Below are positions 13,464-24,577 of a stretch of 64,000 nt of DNA, in pieces. Within the stretch, counting starts at the first letter, position 1; every line of letters starts with the position of its first letter. The translations under genes and the position numbers were made by a program. This DNA comes from Sindora glabra (Eukaryota; Streptophyta; Magnoliopsida; Fabales; Fabaceae). The notes under the pieces were generated by a model that worked only from the letters and a program-made list of their open reading frames with translations, was not told the DNA's origin and did not search any database. Where the stretch lies: NCBI GenBank assembly GCA_020226215.1, contig CM035228.1, positions 1,603,901-1,667,900 on the forward strand, written 5' to 3'.

Positions 13464-13945
13464 TGTTGGAAGTATGAATTAAAATTTTAAAATATATAAT
13501 TGATTATAATAAAATTATAAACGTACCTGAAGTATAATTTGATGAGGTTATGACTGATTTAGATGATGATGATGATAAGTAGAATTGCAACTTACTTCAC
13601 CCCTTAGGTCATCCAAATAGAGAGAAAAGGGAGAGAAAAATTTTTGGAGTGAAAATCCTTATTATGCATCATCAAAATAATAACTCTGATATATCTATTT
13701 AAGGTCAGACTTGTGATAGGAAATTACTCGCCACTAAAGGTCTGTTGGTTGGGACTTTTACCCATATGAGCTTATGCATAATCCAACCTATCACGAATCA
13801 TACACATTAAACTAAGACCCAATCTATTCTATACTTACTGTTAAAATATAAAATTAATTACTTAAATAAATATTTTAATAATTAATTAATGATAATCCAT
13901 ATAATATTTCTAATAAAATTAATTATTTTATTCTTAAATACAATA
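13464..13945 (-). repeat. 3' LTR of the copia element
   Basis: On the minus strand it begins TATTGTATTTAAG (TG changed to TA compared with the other LTR) and ends CTTCCAACA. It aligns throughout with 19402-19866. Confidence 0.92.
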
Positions 13946-13957
13946 ATCTCCCACTTG
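13946..13957 (-). other. Polypurine tract of the copia element
   Basis: Minus strand CAAGTGGGAGAT immediately upstream of the 3' LTR, the usual plus-strand DNA primer of plant copia elements. Confidence 0.8.
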
Positions 13958-14049
13958 AATAGCATTAATTAATTATATGGAATAATTAAAACATCAATAA
14001 TTAAGCAATTAGTTATACATTAAGTTATAAACTTAATTCAGAGAATGAG

Positions 14050-15030
14050 AGTACATAGAATTACTGAATCCAATAGGGAGACAAGTAATATAATGTCTCA
14101 TAATTTGAAAAAAATGGAATAAAATTTAGTCTTTCGACTACAGCTTAAAAAATAAACAACTCAAAATTATTGAATCCGATAGGAAAATAAATGATATATA
14201 TATATGTATAAAGTATATTACCAATATTTTAATATCCAAACTAAGCAATGATTGCATAAGTGGAATGAAACTAAAGGTGTACATAGGCCAGGTTAGACGG
14301 GTTTCGGGTCGAGTCGGTAGGTTAAATTATATAAAATTCAAGGCACAAACCTGGCCTGACCCGAGCTGTTTATATTTTAAAAAAAGGTGGCCCGACTTGG
14401 TTCGAATTTTTAAATGAAAAGCTTAAAGGCCCGGCTCGAAAACCCAAAAAATATTTTTTTTATTTTTTAATTAAAATAATAAAATTTTAAAATAAAATAT
14501 ATATATTTAAAGAGATAATATAATATTTAAATATATAAAATATTTAATTATATTAAATTAATTTTTTTATATTAAAAATAATTATATATAATTATATTTT
14601 TAAATATATAATTATACTATTAAAAATAAATTAATATAATCGAGTAGGGTCGAGCATATCGAGCTTTTTTATTTTAGCCCGAGCCCAGCCCAGCCCAATT
14701 ATTAATCGAGTTGTGAAAAAAAAGTCCTGTTAGATTTATCAAGTAAAAAAAAAGAGCCTAAATATCATATTTTTTCTGGCTGAGCTAATTGGGCCGGGCG
14801 ATGTACACCTCTGAATGAGGCCGTACAAAATAATTGAATCCGATAAGGAGACAAGTGATGTAAAATTAATGTCTCATAATTCCAAAGGAATTGGATATAT
14901 ATAAAGTTAGTCTTTTGACCATAACTTATAAAAGAAATAACTCAAAATCATTAAATCCGATCGGAAAGCAAATGATTTATATATGTATAAAACATATCAC
15001 CAATGTTTCAATATGAGCAATTACTGGTCA
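14050..15030. repeat. Direct repeat split by a MITE inside the copia element
   Basis: About 210 bases at 14050-14260 recur at 14822-15030: same order of TTGAATCCGATA, GGAGACAAGT, ATGTCTCATAATT and CTCAAAATCATT. The MITE at 14275-14810 separates them. The repeat lies downstream of pol, in the non-coding 3' region of the element. Confidence 0.75.
14275..14810. mobile_element. MITE nested in the copia element
   Basis: 536 bp with inverted ends AGGTGTACAT ... ATGTACACCT, GC-rich arms (GGTTAGACGGGTTTCGGGTC on the left; GGGCCGGGCGATGTACACC on the right) and an AT-rich centre without coding capacity. The AGGTGTACA terminus is common among small plant DNA elements. A matching target duplication was not evident. 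Confidence 0.7.
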
Positions 15031-15208
15031 CAAACATCAACAAAATAAAATAAGCATATCTCAGACTCCCACTAAACTAAAGCTTCATTAAAAGATTTAA
15101 CAAGACCCATATGAATTACTTAATTTTAAATACTTTTATAGGTAAGTCTTAAGTCAACGGATCCCTAGCATGTCTCTACTAGGGCTGTGTTTAATGCAAG
15201 TCCGAAAT

Positions 15209-16500
15209 TCAACAATCTTCTCTCTCTAACGAACAGAAGTTTAACATCAAAATATTCAATACGATTAGAATTCTTATGGTTTTGAGAGAAACACATAGTA
15301 GGAGAATTATCGTAATAAAATTTGGTAGAGGTCGTGATATGGAATCAACCAATTGCATGCTAGCTATCATCTTCCTCAACCATATAGCCTGATAAGTGGC
15401 CTTATAATATATAATAAACTCTGCTTTCATAGTTAAGGTAACTGTGAGTGTCTGTTTAACACTTTTCTATGAAACAACTCCTCCAAACATCATAAAGATG
15501 TATCCAGATGTTGACTTATGATCATCTATGTATAAGGCATGATCAGAATCTGAATAACTAACACCCTCAAGTAAATTAGATCGTCTATAAGTCGACATGT
15601 GATCCTTGGTACCTTATGGATACCTCATGACCTTCTTGGCAACTTTTCAACAATCTATCCCAAGGTTATTGAGGTATTTTCCAAGCATACTAATAGCAAA
15701 AGCTATATCTAGATAAATGCAGACATGTGCATACATAAGACTATCAATAGTGGAAGCATAAGGAATCTTGTCCATTTCAACCCTTTCAATATCAGCTTGA
15801 GGGCAATATGATTGAGACAACGTATCGTCTTTCTAAGTAGGCATTGGACTAGACACACAGATATCCATTTTAAATCTTTCAAGCATCCGTTCAATCAGCT
15901 TGGTATAAATCTAAAATACTATGAGTTCTATCACGATAGATCTAAATTCCAAAATAAAAGATGTTTTGCTAAAAATCAAAATGACATGATAACATGTGTT
16001 TTAACTTATCTAGAAAAAGATCAAGTTACTAGCTAGCAAAATATCATCAATATAAAGCACAAAGATAACAAAAATACCCTATTAAATTTTTTAAAATTCT
16101 TGCAAGTATACAATATAGTCATTTGGTATTACAAGTCTCTAAACCCTTTGAGATCATCTAAACTCAATGGCTAGTAGATCTAGTTCTTCAATATGAGGAT
16201 CTTTATTTATTTGAACTAGACTGTCAACATTATCTCTTCTAGTGGTGAGGGAATCAGAACAGGTATAGGCAGAATGGTGGCCTTGTCATGTAAATTGATA
16301 GCCTAAACATTGAACTCCCACTATCTAAGTCATCCTCAAAATAAAATATCCGATCAAACTCGATAATCTTGGTACTATGAGTGGGATAATAAAATCTACA
16401 ACCTCTTGATCTAATTCAGTACCTAATGAAGAACCCACTGAGTGCTCAAGAGTCTAATTTCTTTAACTAGGGATTATATGGTCTTATCTCTACTTTACAA
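15209..16500 (-). pseudogene. Copia pol remnant (reverse transcriptase and RNase H)
   Basis: The minus strand carries, in shifting frames, the 3' part of a copia polyprotein: an integrase C-terminal-like stretch (16150-16400), reverse transcriptase with a YVDDILLA-like region near 16000-16050, the segment DIERVEMDKIPYAS-like at 15750-15790, and RNase H with TKAEFI-like and QAIWLR / DSISRPLP at 15330-15430. Stops and frameshifts break it. Only about 600 bases lie between gag and this part, too little for protease plus a whole integrase, so the element has an internal deletion. Confidence 0.8.
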
Positions 16501-16990
16501 TCCCATATTTAAAAGTTTCAAAATATGAGAAATTTAAGTCTAACAACACACATTTGTTTTACTAATCTTTCTAATCTCTCTTTAGAAAAATAGCCTAAAA
16601 TTGATCCCATAAAATGGAAGAATTCTAACTCATTCTAGGTTGTTTATGCCTAATTATAACATTAATGAGAATATCAGAAGATTCAACAGGATAATCTTTC
16701 AAATTCAAATGATACGGATCATTTTGTAAGGTGGCATACCAAAAATAGCAAAATCATAATAAATTTTTTTCATCAGAAGGAATAACTACAATTATTCAAA
16801 ATAGAACTAGAAATTAAATTTCTTCTTGAAAAAGGTACAAAAATGACATAATTCAAATTAAAAGTGTCCAGAAGATAAACATAAAGAAGAAAAAAATGAT
16901 CCTATGTATTTAATTTTATCCTTACTTCTTGCTACTTTGAATATAGTTTCTCTTATCTCACTTGGGATCCACTTGTTTTTGAGCCCTTTC

Positions 16991-17770
16991 TTACTCACAC
17001 TTGTTCTTTAACTTATAACATTGAGACTTTTTGTGTCTAGGGATCTTGCAATAATTGCACTTACCCTTAAATTTCTTTTGTTGTCCCTTGCCCTTATCAC
17101 CACTTTTCTTGAACTCAGGCTTTCCAGATATCTGTGTTTCTGGTTTCTTTCCCCTTTTATCATTTCCACCTGACTTATTATTGGAGTCCTGAGATAAGTA
17201 GTTGATGGAATGTGGTTGCAGATTACTTTTCATAGTTTCTTCCTCTTGAGTTACTATAGAAATCATCTGGCCTATTGTTCACTCTCCCTCTTGTGAATTA
17301 TAGGAAGTTTTTAGGTAACTATATTCAGCTGGCAATGATTGAAGGACTCTAAGTACTCTCTCCTAGATCAATGTCGTATTATCTCAACTTATTATAGTAA
17401 TGAATCATCTTCATAATGTGCTCTCTGACACCCGAAACTCCATTATAACGAGTGTTGTCAAGTATGGAGAGATAATAAACTTTTTGAGTTTTATTAGGCT
17501 TCTTGAATTTTTCACCAACAGCTTTTATGTACTCCACAACAATGTTCTTATTTGGGATACTTTCTCTAATTCCCTTTTTAATTGTGAAGTTAATCACTTC
17601 TAAACAAATTCGGTTCAACTTATACCATTATTTATAATAGGTCTTATCTGCAGCACTAGACTTAAGTAAGAGATCAGTTGGCTTCGGTTCTCTAAGAGTC
17701 AAATCCTCCTTAGAGATTGTCAGGTACATATTCGAAGACTCTTTTCATTCACTATAGTTTGATCCGTTAA
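16991..17770 (-). pseudogene. Copia gag remnant with CCHC zinc knuckle
   Basis: Minus-strand frame with the gag (UBN2-type) core, e.g. LNRICLEVINFTIKKG and SVLDN/ILDNTRYN-like text at 17380-17640, followed after stops near 17380 by a Lys/Gly/Gln-rich tail and a zinc knuckle C-x2-C-x4-H-x4-C (CNYCKIPRHKKSQC, about 17010-17060). Capsid-like RNA-binding protein of the retrotransposon; broken by nonsense changes. Confidence 0.85.
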
Positions 17771-19388
17771 GAGTCTTCACCACATATAGTTATTGAAAGA
17801 CTGAAATTGATGCAATAGAATTGGAAAATTATTAATTATGCGTGCACAATATAATTATAATACAAGATTCTCAATTAGATAAATCAGTCAAACAACTATA
17901 TAACAAGGTGGTATTAAAATTATATGTACCATATGACTTAACTTGTATAAGAGTCTACACAAGAATGTAATTAATATAGCTATACCGATAGGATACAAGA
18001 AATATTGAAATATTATAATTACTGCATGCCTATTCTAAGGAATCTAAACCCTAAAATTATATTAACAATGTCACACTGATAGGATGTAACCATTATCAAT
18101 GCAATATACTTCTAAATATCCTAAAAAGACAGTATTTTATAGAAAATAGTCTTATTATATCCCTAATCTATCATTGATGTGAAATAAATGACTTTAGGTA
18201 TCTTTATATGTACAAAATTACATAATTAAGGGCTCAAAATTTATCAAATATAGTTATGCTTACAATAAGAGAAAATGTCTACACACCAAGCCTAAAAAAA
18301 TGTGAAGAATGTCCATGAATTTTTTCAGGCTAAAATTCCATAAACAAAATATATTTTTAAACAATATGAATTTTCAAAATTCAAAATAAATATTTAATGG
18401 CCTAAAAAATCTTGAAAAAATTACATAAAGGCCGAAAATAAAATTTTATACAACAAGTTAAAAATTAGGTCTTACACTTCTACATGCGCCTAGGCCTACA
18501 TGTGCCTAGGCTTGCGCATGGGCATGTGGCAAAGAGTACATAGCAGGTGACTGGCGCGTGAACTTACGCGCAGTTAACCTTTAGGTCAACAATGGCACGT
18601 GAAATCCTCGCGCTCAGCAAGGTGGCGGCATCCCCATTGGCGCCTGTGGTGCACGCGCCTTGTGACACATGAAAATCCACGCGCGCATCTCATAAAAGCT
18701 TACTGTTGCTGTCATTAATTGGCACATCAGTTGCACGCGCCATCTCAGGCACGTGAATCCCACGCGCAGGCTAAATATAGCGTCTTTTTCCTCCTTTTCT
18801 TTGTGTTGTTGCATTCATAGCCAATTTTTCAGCCTTTAATGCAATTTTAAAGCTTCAAAAATTTATTTTAAATCATATTTAATGCCAAAAAATTTTATCT
18901 GGCCTATTTTTGATACCGATCCATGTATACATCAGAGAAAAAAAAGAGTTTAAAATTTGTCTAGACAAAATCTTATAAATTTCATAGCCTTATGTCCAAT
19001 GCACCGTAACAAGCATAAATTTCAAAATCAAACAATAGTATAAATATTTTCGATGTATATGAGAAGATGATTCATGCATTACTCAGAAGGAAAAGCTTCA
19101 AAATTTTGCGATCTATGGTCATAATATTTTCTGGAAAAAAAATTCAAACTTCAATCCACAATAATCATGAATTTTAATACAATCAAACCACAGAATAATA
19201 TTCTTAATGTACATAATATCAGGATTCAAGATTTCATTAAAAGAAAAATAGATCCATTGTTTTAGAATTAAAAATCCCCAATTTATGGCAATTCCAAGTA
19301 CGAAAATAAAATGAAAAATTAAGAATTTCATAAATTTGCCAAGATAATTAAAATTGCTCATGATCATATAATTCATACTGTCAACATA
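17771..19388 (-). other. Long leader of the copia element between PBS and gag
   Basis: About 1.6 kb between the primer-binding site and gag, much longer than a typical copia leader. No gene is recognisable. It is AT-rich except for a GC-rich patch at 18480-18775 carrying repeated CGCGC-ended motifs (separate entry). It may be an insertion, a captured fragment, or a genuine long untranslated leader. Confidence 0.55.
18481..18775. repeat. GC-rich patch with repeated ACGTGAA..CGCGC motifs
   Basis: Four related motifs of about 20 bases lie at 18553-18573, 18594-18613, 18664-18684 and 18748-18767: GGCRCGTGAA, a short CTT/ATCC spacer, then CGCGC. Just before them, TACATGCGCCTAGGC and TACATGTGCCTAGGC form a second repeat pair (18481-18511). 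The core often contains CACGTG. This composition is unlike the rest of the element. Confidence 0.65.
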
Positions 19389-19399
19389 CTCTGATACCA
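19389..19399 (-). other. Primer-binding site of the copia element
   Basis: Minus strand TGGTATCAGAG, complementary to the 3' end of plant initiator tRNA-Met, two bases from the 5' LTR. Confidence 0.92.
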
Positions 19400-19401
19400 A
19401 T

Positions 19402-19866
19402 TATTAGAAGTATGAATTAAAATTCTAAAATATATAATTGATCATAACAAAACTATAAGCATACCTAAAGTATAATTTGACAAGGTCATGACTGAACTGA
19501 ATAATGATGATGAGTAGAATTACAATCTACTTCGTTCCTTAGGTTATCCAGATAGAGAGAAATGGGAGAGAAAAATTTTTGGAGTGGGAATTCTTATTAT
19601 GTATTATCAAAATAATAACACTGATATCTCTATTTAAAGTCAGACTACTGACCACTAAAGGGCTGTAGGTTGGGATTTTTACCCATATGCACTTATGCAT
19701 GATCCAACCTATCACGAATCATACACATTAAACTAAGACCCAATTTATTCTATGTTTAACGTTAAAAGATAAAACTAATTACTTAAATAAATATTTTAAT
19801 AATTAATTAATACTAATCCATATAATATTTCTAATAAAATTAATTATTTTATTTTTAAATACAACA
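19402..19866 (-). repeat. 5' LTR of the copia element
   Basis: Minus strand begins TGTTGTATTTAAAA and ends CTTCTAATA (CA changed to TA). Aligned with 13464-13945. Confidence 0.92.
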
Positions 19867-20003
19867 TTGGCCTCTCCATCAACAACTACTATGCCATTGG
19901 AACGCGAACGCACTTCATCCAGGTGCCGCCAAATGATATATTTGCCTTGTAATATATGAACTATGATTTTGAAGCTCTCATTTGGTTTTATACAACAGCC
20001 CAC
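19867..20003. other. Open, coding-like sequence at the copia insertion point
   Basis: On the minus strand the flank reads KPNESFKIIVHILQGKYI and GIVVVDGEA; on the other side of the retrotransposon the same frame continues (AKPFMIHLVEESLAAS) and stops in a TAA at about 13408-13410. The opposite strand is also open across the empty site (e.g. ARLSSTKWIMNGLASPS). One of these is probably an exon relic that the copia element interrupted. I do not recognise either protein. Confidence 0.35.
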
Positions 20004-20142
20004 GCAGATTTGACCTCAAAACGTAAAATTTGAAACTATCACTGGATCATGTAGATTAGAGAAGAATTGTTGCTTTTTAATGCACAGTTGGATGGCGAAA
20101 AATTTTCTACAGTATACCTACATAGCGTATGTTTTACAGATC

Positions 20143-21171
20143 TCATACCTTAATCTCTTCCTCTTTATTTTCACTTGCAGCTGTAAGTTTCTCAGTAGGG
20201 GATTCTTTTGTGGATTCTGGTTCCCTTTTAAGCTCAAATTCAAACTCCTTAGCTGCCTGTAGGATTTACAATTTATAAGGAAAAACAAAAAAATTATATT
20301 AATTAGCAAATCTTTAACAGTTAATATATGATACTTTTCAATATGTACCTAATAATGCCATTTGCCCATGCCAACATTATAAACACTTTAGTACTCTATG
20401 AATGCACCAAGATTAAAGAGTAATGAATTCTACCAAGACAAACATTTTGGTCCTAAGCATGGAAAAATTGAGCCTAGTCTTAACAAATCTACGGGAGAAA
20501 ATGAGAAAAGCCACATGAGGAATTTTTCTAAAATGTTGTTTCTGTATGGCTTTTTCAAGAACCTTCTCAAATTCCTATATTCCTTTCCTTAGTCTTTACC
20601 GGTAAGCATTTATTTATTTCAGTTACTTTTATCCTCGAGTTTAGGCTAGGGTGTCAGGCATTACAATCATCCTATGCATCGACAACACTTAAATGACTCC
20701 TATTTGTTAAGAGAAACCAAGAGTTTCAACATTTCTACAAGTTAGCTTCCCTCATTTTATGGATTCATCTCAACGGATCATCAATCTCTACCAACATGAC
20801 ATATACAAAAGTAGCATAAAAATAATCATTTAAAGTAATTAATCAGTTAGAAGAAACAAAGGAATTGTCCCTCGAACCTGTTGGAAGCTCTTAATAGTTT
20901 TGCCAATACTCCTACCTACTTCAGGAAACTTCTTGGGCAACCAAAGCAGCCACTCCAGCTATAATAGTGACCTCAGGCACACCTAATCCAAATAAGGCGT
21001 TGCAATTGAAACCCTTTCTGGATTGCTTAATTGTTGCCCTAGCCGCGGAATTGCTGATATAACTAACCCTAGACCTGTTCACCAAGTTTCAGGTAGAATT
21101 GTTGGCCAAGAAGACAAGTGTCTTGGAATTACAGAAGAAGAGAGGAAAAGAGTAGCGGAGGCGATCTCCAT
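20143..21171 (-). pseudogene. Pseudogene of thylakoid Sec-independent translocase TatA (Tha4)
   Basis: TatA forms the protein-conducting oligomer of the twin-arginine (delta-pH) pathway in thylakoid membranes. Exon 1 is 21171-20878 and exon 2 is 20256-20143, with GT-AG intron 20257-20877. The transit peptide starts MEIASATLFLSSSVIPRH. The mature part shows NALFGLGVPEVTIIAGVAAL (membrane helix), then KKFPEVGRSIGKTIKSFQQ (amphipathic helix), then the acidic tail AAKEFEFELKREPE ending EEEIKV. It is broken: a frameshift and a TGA lie in the transit peptide (about 21080-21125), and about five bases are missing where family members read FGPKK (near 20930), shifting the frame exactly at the conserved hinge. 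The gene is bracketed by a copia element downstream and a MULE starting 160 bp upstream of the ATG. A functional copy must exist elsewhere. Confidence 0.85.
20257..20877 (-). other. Intron of the TatA pseudogene
   Basis: Bounded by donor GTTCGAGG and acceptor TCCTACAG on the minus strand. The splice position after KSFQQ is the one expected from the join to AAKEFE. No other gene is seen in it. Confidence 0.7.
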
Positions 21172-21330
21172 GCTATATTTTGAGATCTGTGTCTTAGTTT
21201 GTGCGTGCTTGCAAGTTGCAATAAAGGCAACAATCTGGTGAAGATACTTCTATTGTTGATATGCATCCTGCGACTTGGGAAGGATTGGAGGGAATTTGTG
21301 AATTGGAGAAGCGCCGGGATATCTTGAAGG

Positions 21331-21420
21331 GGCAAAAGTATCAATTTACGATTTTCTCACAAACTTATTTTGATTTTACCGTTCTTTTAAAATATATTAC
21401 CAAAATATGCACGGAGGGCG
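21331..21420. repeat. Left terminal inverted repeat of the MULE
   Basis: Starts GGCAAAAGTATCA. It aligns with the reverse complement of 33741-33830, with scattered substitutions. The TSD TCTTGAAGG abuts it at 21322-21330. Confidence 0.93.
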
Positions 21421-21515
21421 GAGGCGCCAGACCAAAAGGCGACCTCGGGGAGGAGGCTCCAGTCAAAATGGTGCCTCCGGACTGCTTTGAGGGCGCCAAA
21501 TTGAATGGCGCCCTT
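21414..21515. repeat. Left subterminal GGCGCC palindromes of the MULE
   Basis: GGCGCC or one-step derivatives (GGCGAC, GGCTCC, GGTGCC) occur in pairs about 15 bases apart, e.g. GGCGCCAAATTGAATGGCGCC near 21494-21514. Same design as the right-end array but with fewer intact copies. Confidence 0.75.
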
Positions 21516-21725
21516 AGTCTATCATTTAAAATTTTAAATTTTAAAAATAAATAATATGTGATTGTGACTCAAAATAAATTTTTAAAAATAAATTAAATTT
21601 GATTATGATAATTGAATAAAATTAAATATAATTTAGGGCATATGCTATATGTAAAGTAATAAAATAATATTTAGATTTGTTAATAAAAATAAAATAATTG
21701 TAGAAAATGTAAATTTGTTGAAAAT

Positions 21726-22940
21726 GGCTAAAGTTCTAACTTACCGCTGTTTGCTATACAAATTTTATTTCGATCATTTTTGTGAAATATTTTACTACAA
21801 TACGCACGGAAGGGGAGAGGCGGTAGATTGAAAAGGGAGAGGCACCAGATTGGATGACGCCTCTGGTACTACATAGTGGCGCCATTTTGAATGGCGCCTT
21901 TGGAGTGAAGGCGCCATATGCTTTGGCGCCTTCGGTCATGAGGAAAAATAGATTTCATAAATCTTAAATGCTTTATGGTATTTGGAATAAAACAAAGGAA
22001 GACCCGTTGTGATTCTTTGAAGCACAATTTTGCTAAAAAAAACTCTCTTTGCATATATATAATTTATTGTTGTTATGAGTTCAGATGAAAATTATGTACA
22101 TGTCTTATGAAAATAAAACGAAGATCAAAGTTTTCTGATGAAAATTGGTGGGACTTCATTTCCAAATGTGTTTGCTTAATTTCTATTTATTAATTTCAGG
22201 TATTTTAGATGGTTCGAAATTGCTGGTAAAACAATATGTACTTTCTTGATTTGTATGTAATTTAAAATATGAATTTTAGTGCAATTAGAATGACCTAGAA
22301 AGAATTTGATGAAAATTCAATGGTTTGTGTTGAACTCCCAAAAATTGCATGAAAACTAACTGATCTCAAATTTTCATAACTATTTCTAGAGGGCATAAAA
22401 ACTGTCTTACATAAATTATAATGTGATCATAATTTTTCAAATAATAGAAATGTTTCAATATAAATCAGTAATCACTTTTATATGCTCAAATCACCACCAA
22501 AATAATTTGAGTTGGTCACGATTCAAGAAACAAGAGCGTATTGTAAAAATGTTAAGTGTAATTTACCTGACTTTCATGTTAAACTTATGCAAAAGCTCAA
22601 ATTTTTTTAAGAGCATACCATAGAAGAACTTTTTCATTTTTGGCATCACTACTATGTGATTTTTCAAATAGACTGAAATTTTGTTGTAAGTGTTTTGTTA
22701 CGGACACAAGCATTGACATGTTCTCCGCTAAAGTAAAAGCCATAAAATGTTGCATCTGACTCACTGCTTCTTAGCAAACATTTTTGTAGCCTTTATTTCA
22801 TGGTATCAATATCTTAGACGATAATACATTTCCTACTGGCCGCCAAAGGAGCCATCCGCTTCCATACGTATTTTAGTAAAATATTTCACAAAAATTGTAA
22901 AAAGAAAATTTGTTTAGCAAATAGCAGTAAATTGATCTCC
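21726..22940. mobile_element. Related TIR element nested in the left arm of the MULE
   Basis: A second pair of long inverted repeats: 21726-21815 (GGCTAAAGTTCTAACTTACC, then GCTGTTTGCTATACAAATTTT and TTTTTGTGAAATATTTTACT) and the inverse at about 22850-22940 (on the minus strand GGAGATCAATTTACTGC, then TATTTGCTAAACAAATTTT and TTTTTGTGAAATATTTTACT). The termini resemble those of the host MULE, so it is probably a non-autonomous relative of about 1.2 kb. GGCGCC palindromes follow the left arm (21880-21930). No coding capacity; no matching 9-bp duplication was found, so the outer limits are less certain. Confidence 0.7.
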
Positions 22941-24577
22941 ATCCTTGTCATATTCCATAATTTTATCTCCATTTAAGTTCTTAAATGTCAATTTCGTTGC
23001 TATGACCATAAATATTAAATAATTAAAAATTGGCCTTTTAACATAACCATACACTATTGCAGGACAAATATCAAGCGATCAATTATTGTACTAATTATTT
23101 TAAATTCATTGGGCTCATGCTGCAATTTTTGTCTTCTTTCTTATTCAGAAACTGATTGACCTTTTTAGATGCTGTTACCGTGCAGAAGTCATTCTAAATT
23201 CACTTTTGCCTTCTTGATTAAAAAATCCCATATGAGGTATTTAATAAATTTTAAAGAATTACTTGAAAAATATTATTACTTAGATTATAACTCATCTTTA
23301 CAAGATAAAATCAAATGTATAATCAAATGAAGCTAATTAGATATTTGCGCTATCGTTAGATGTAGTTATATTTTTTTCACATAATTAATGTAACTGCGAT
23401 GAAACATGATTTAGGATTAGTATATTTCTAATCTCAAAACATTAGTTGATGATAAATAATTGCCACATTGAATTGCACCTTTTTTAGATACAAGTGAATG
23501 AGATGAACGATATGATGTAATAGATCGGAATTAGAATGGGAATATAAATAAAATAAATTACTCATTTCATTATTATATTTGCTATCATAAAAAGATATTT
23601 TATTCCACTTTGATATTTAATACATTAATTTATTATAGGAATCAAATAAGAAAGTAGTTAATGATAATAATATATTTAATAAAAATAATGAATAATTAGT
23701 AAATAATTGAATATTATTAAAATAAAAGATAGGATCAATAAAGAATAATTACATAATTTATATTAATGTCTCTCCAATTTTGATCCAATGACACTTAATA
23801 TTTATCATTTTTTAGAATTATACACTTCCACCATTCGGAATTATAAAAATACAAGTAATTATTTAATACTTTATTACAAATAAGCAAAATTATTGAATTA
23901 TTCAATAATATTCTTTATTTACAAAGTAAAATATTATTGAAAATGAATAGAAATATAACGAAATAAATATATATTTTTTTATTTTATATTTATTCCAATA
24001 ATATTCTTGTTACTTTGTATTTATTTCAATAATATTATTTTTATTTTGTAACAAAATAAATACGAAATAATGAAGTTGAAGATAGTTGAAAGTAAGAAGA
24101 AATGTGGTTATTTTGTTACAATAATCTTTTCATTTTGTAATGAAATTGAAATTATAACATGAATCAATTCCTTTTTATTTCGTCACAATGATAAAATATT
24201 TCGCAACGAGATGCGGAACATGAAATAATTCTTATCATTAGAAAAAAGAAAACATACATTGTTGTAAAAAATTTGTAATTAATTTATGCTAATTAATAAT
24301 TTAAAATAAATAAAGTTCTGAAAATAAAATACGAGCGGAGAGAATAAAATTCTAGTTAGAAAGATGTTAGTAAAAAAAATTGCATATATTTGATGCGTTA
24401 TATGAGAATTCAATTAATTGTGTATTAGTGAGAAGATTTGGTAACTAAAATTGATGTAAATACCTGCGCAAGAAGATAAAAATATTGTAATAATCAAAAC
24501 CATCCTACATTTTGATGTTTAGCAATAAAGTAATAAGATAAATGTGCATAAATATACAATAAACATGAAAAAGAAAG
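22941..24577. other. AT-rich MULE interior, no gene seen
   Basis: No recognisable frame or RNA gene. From 23800 to 24250 there are repeated variants of AATAATATT, TTTTGTAACAAAA and TTGTTACAATAAT on both strands, forming imperfect palindromes. Confidence 0.5.

Larger units (their letters stand above)
13464..19866 (-). mobile_element. Ty1/copia LTR retrotransposon, full length but decayed
   Basis: The element reads on the minus strand. The LTRs (19402-19866 upstream, 13464-13945 downstream) have TGTTG...CAACA ends. A primer-binding site complementary to initiator tRNA-Met (TGGTATCAGAG) lies two bases inside the upstream LTR, and a polypurine tract (CAAGTGGGAGAT) precedes the downstream LTR. 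The 5 bases TTGGC flank both sides (13459-13463 and 19867-19871) as the target-site duplication. Gag and reverse transcriptase/RNase H remnants are present; protease and most of integrase are missing or unreadable, so it is not autonomous. The LTRs differ at many positions plus a short indel and the terminal CA of the upstream LTR has become TA, so insertion was not recent. A foreign MITE sits inside. Confidence 0.92.
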
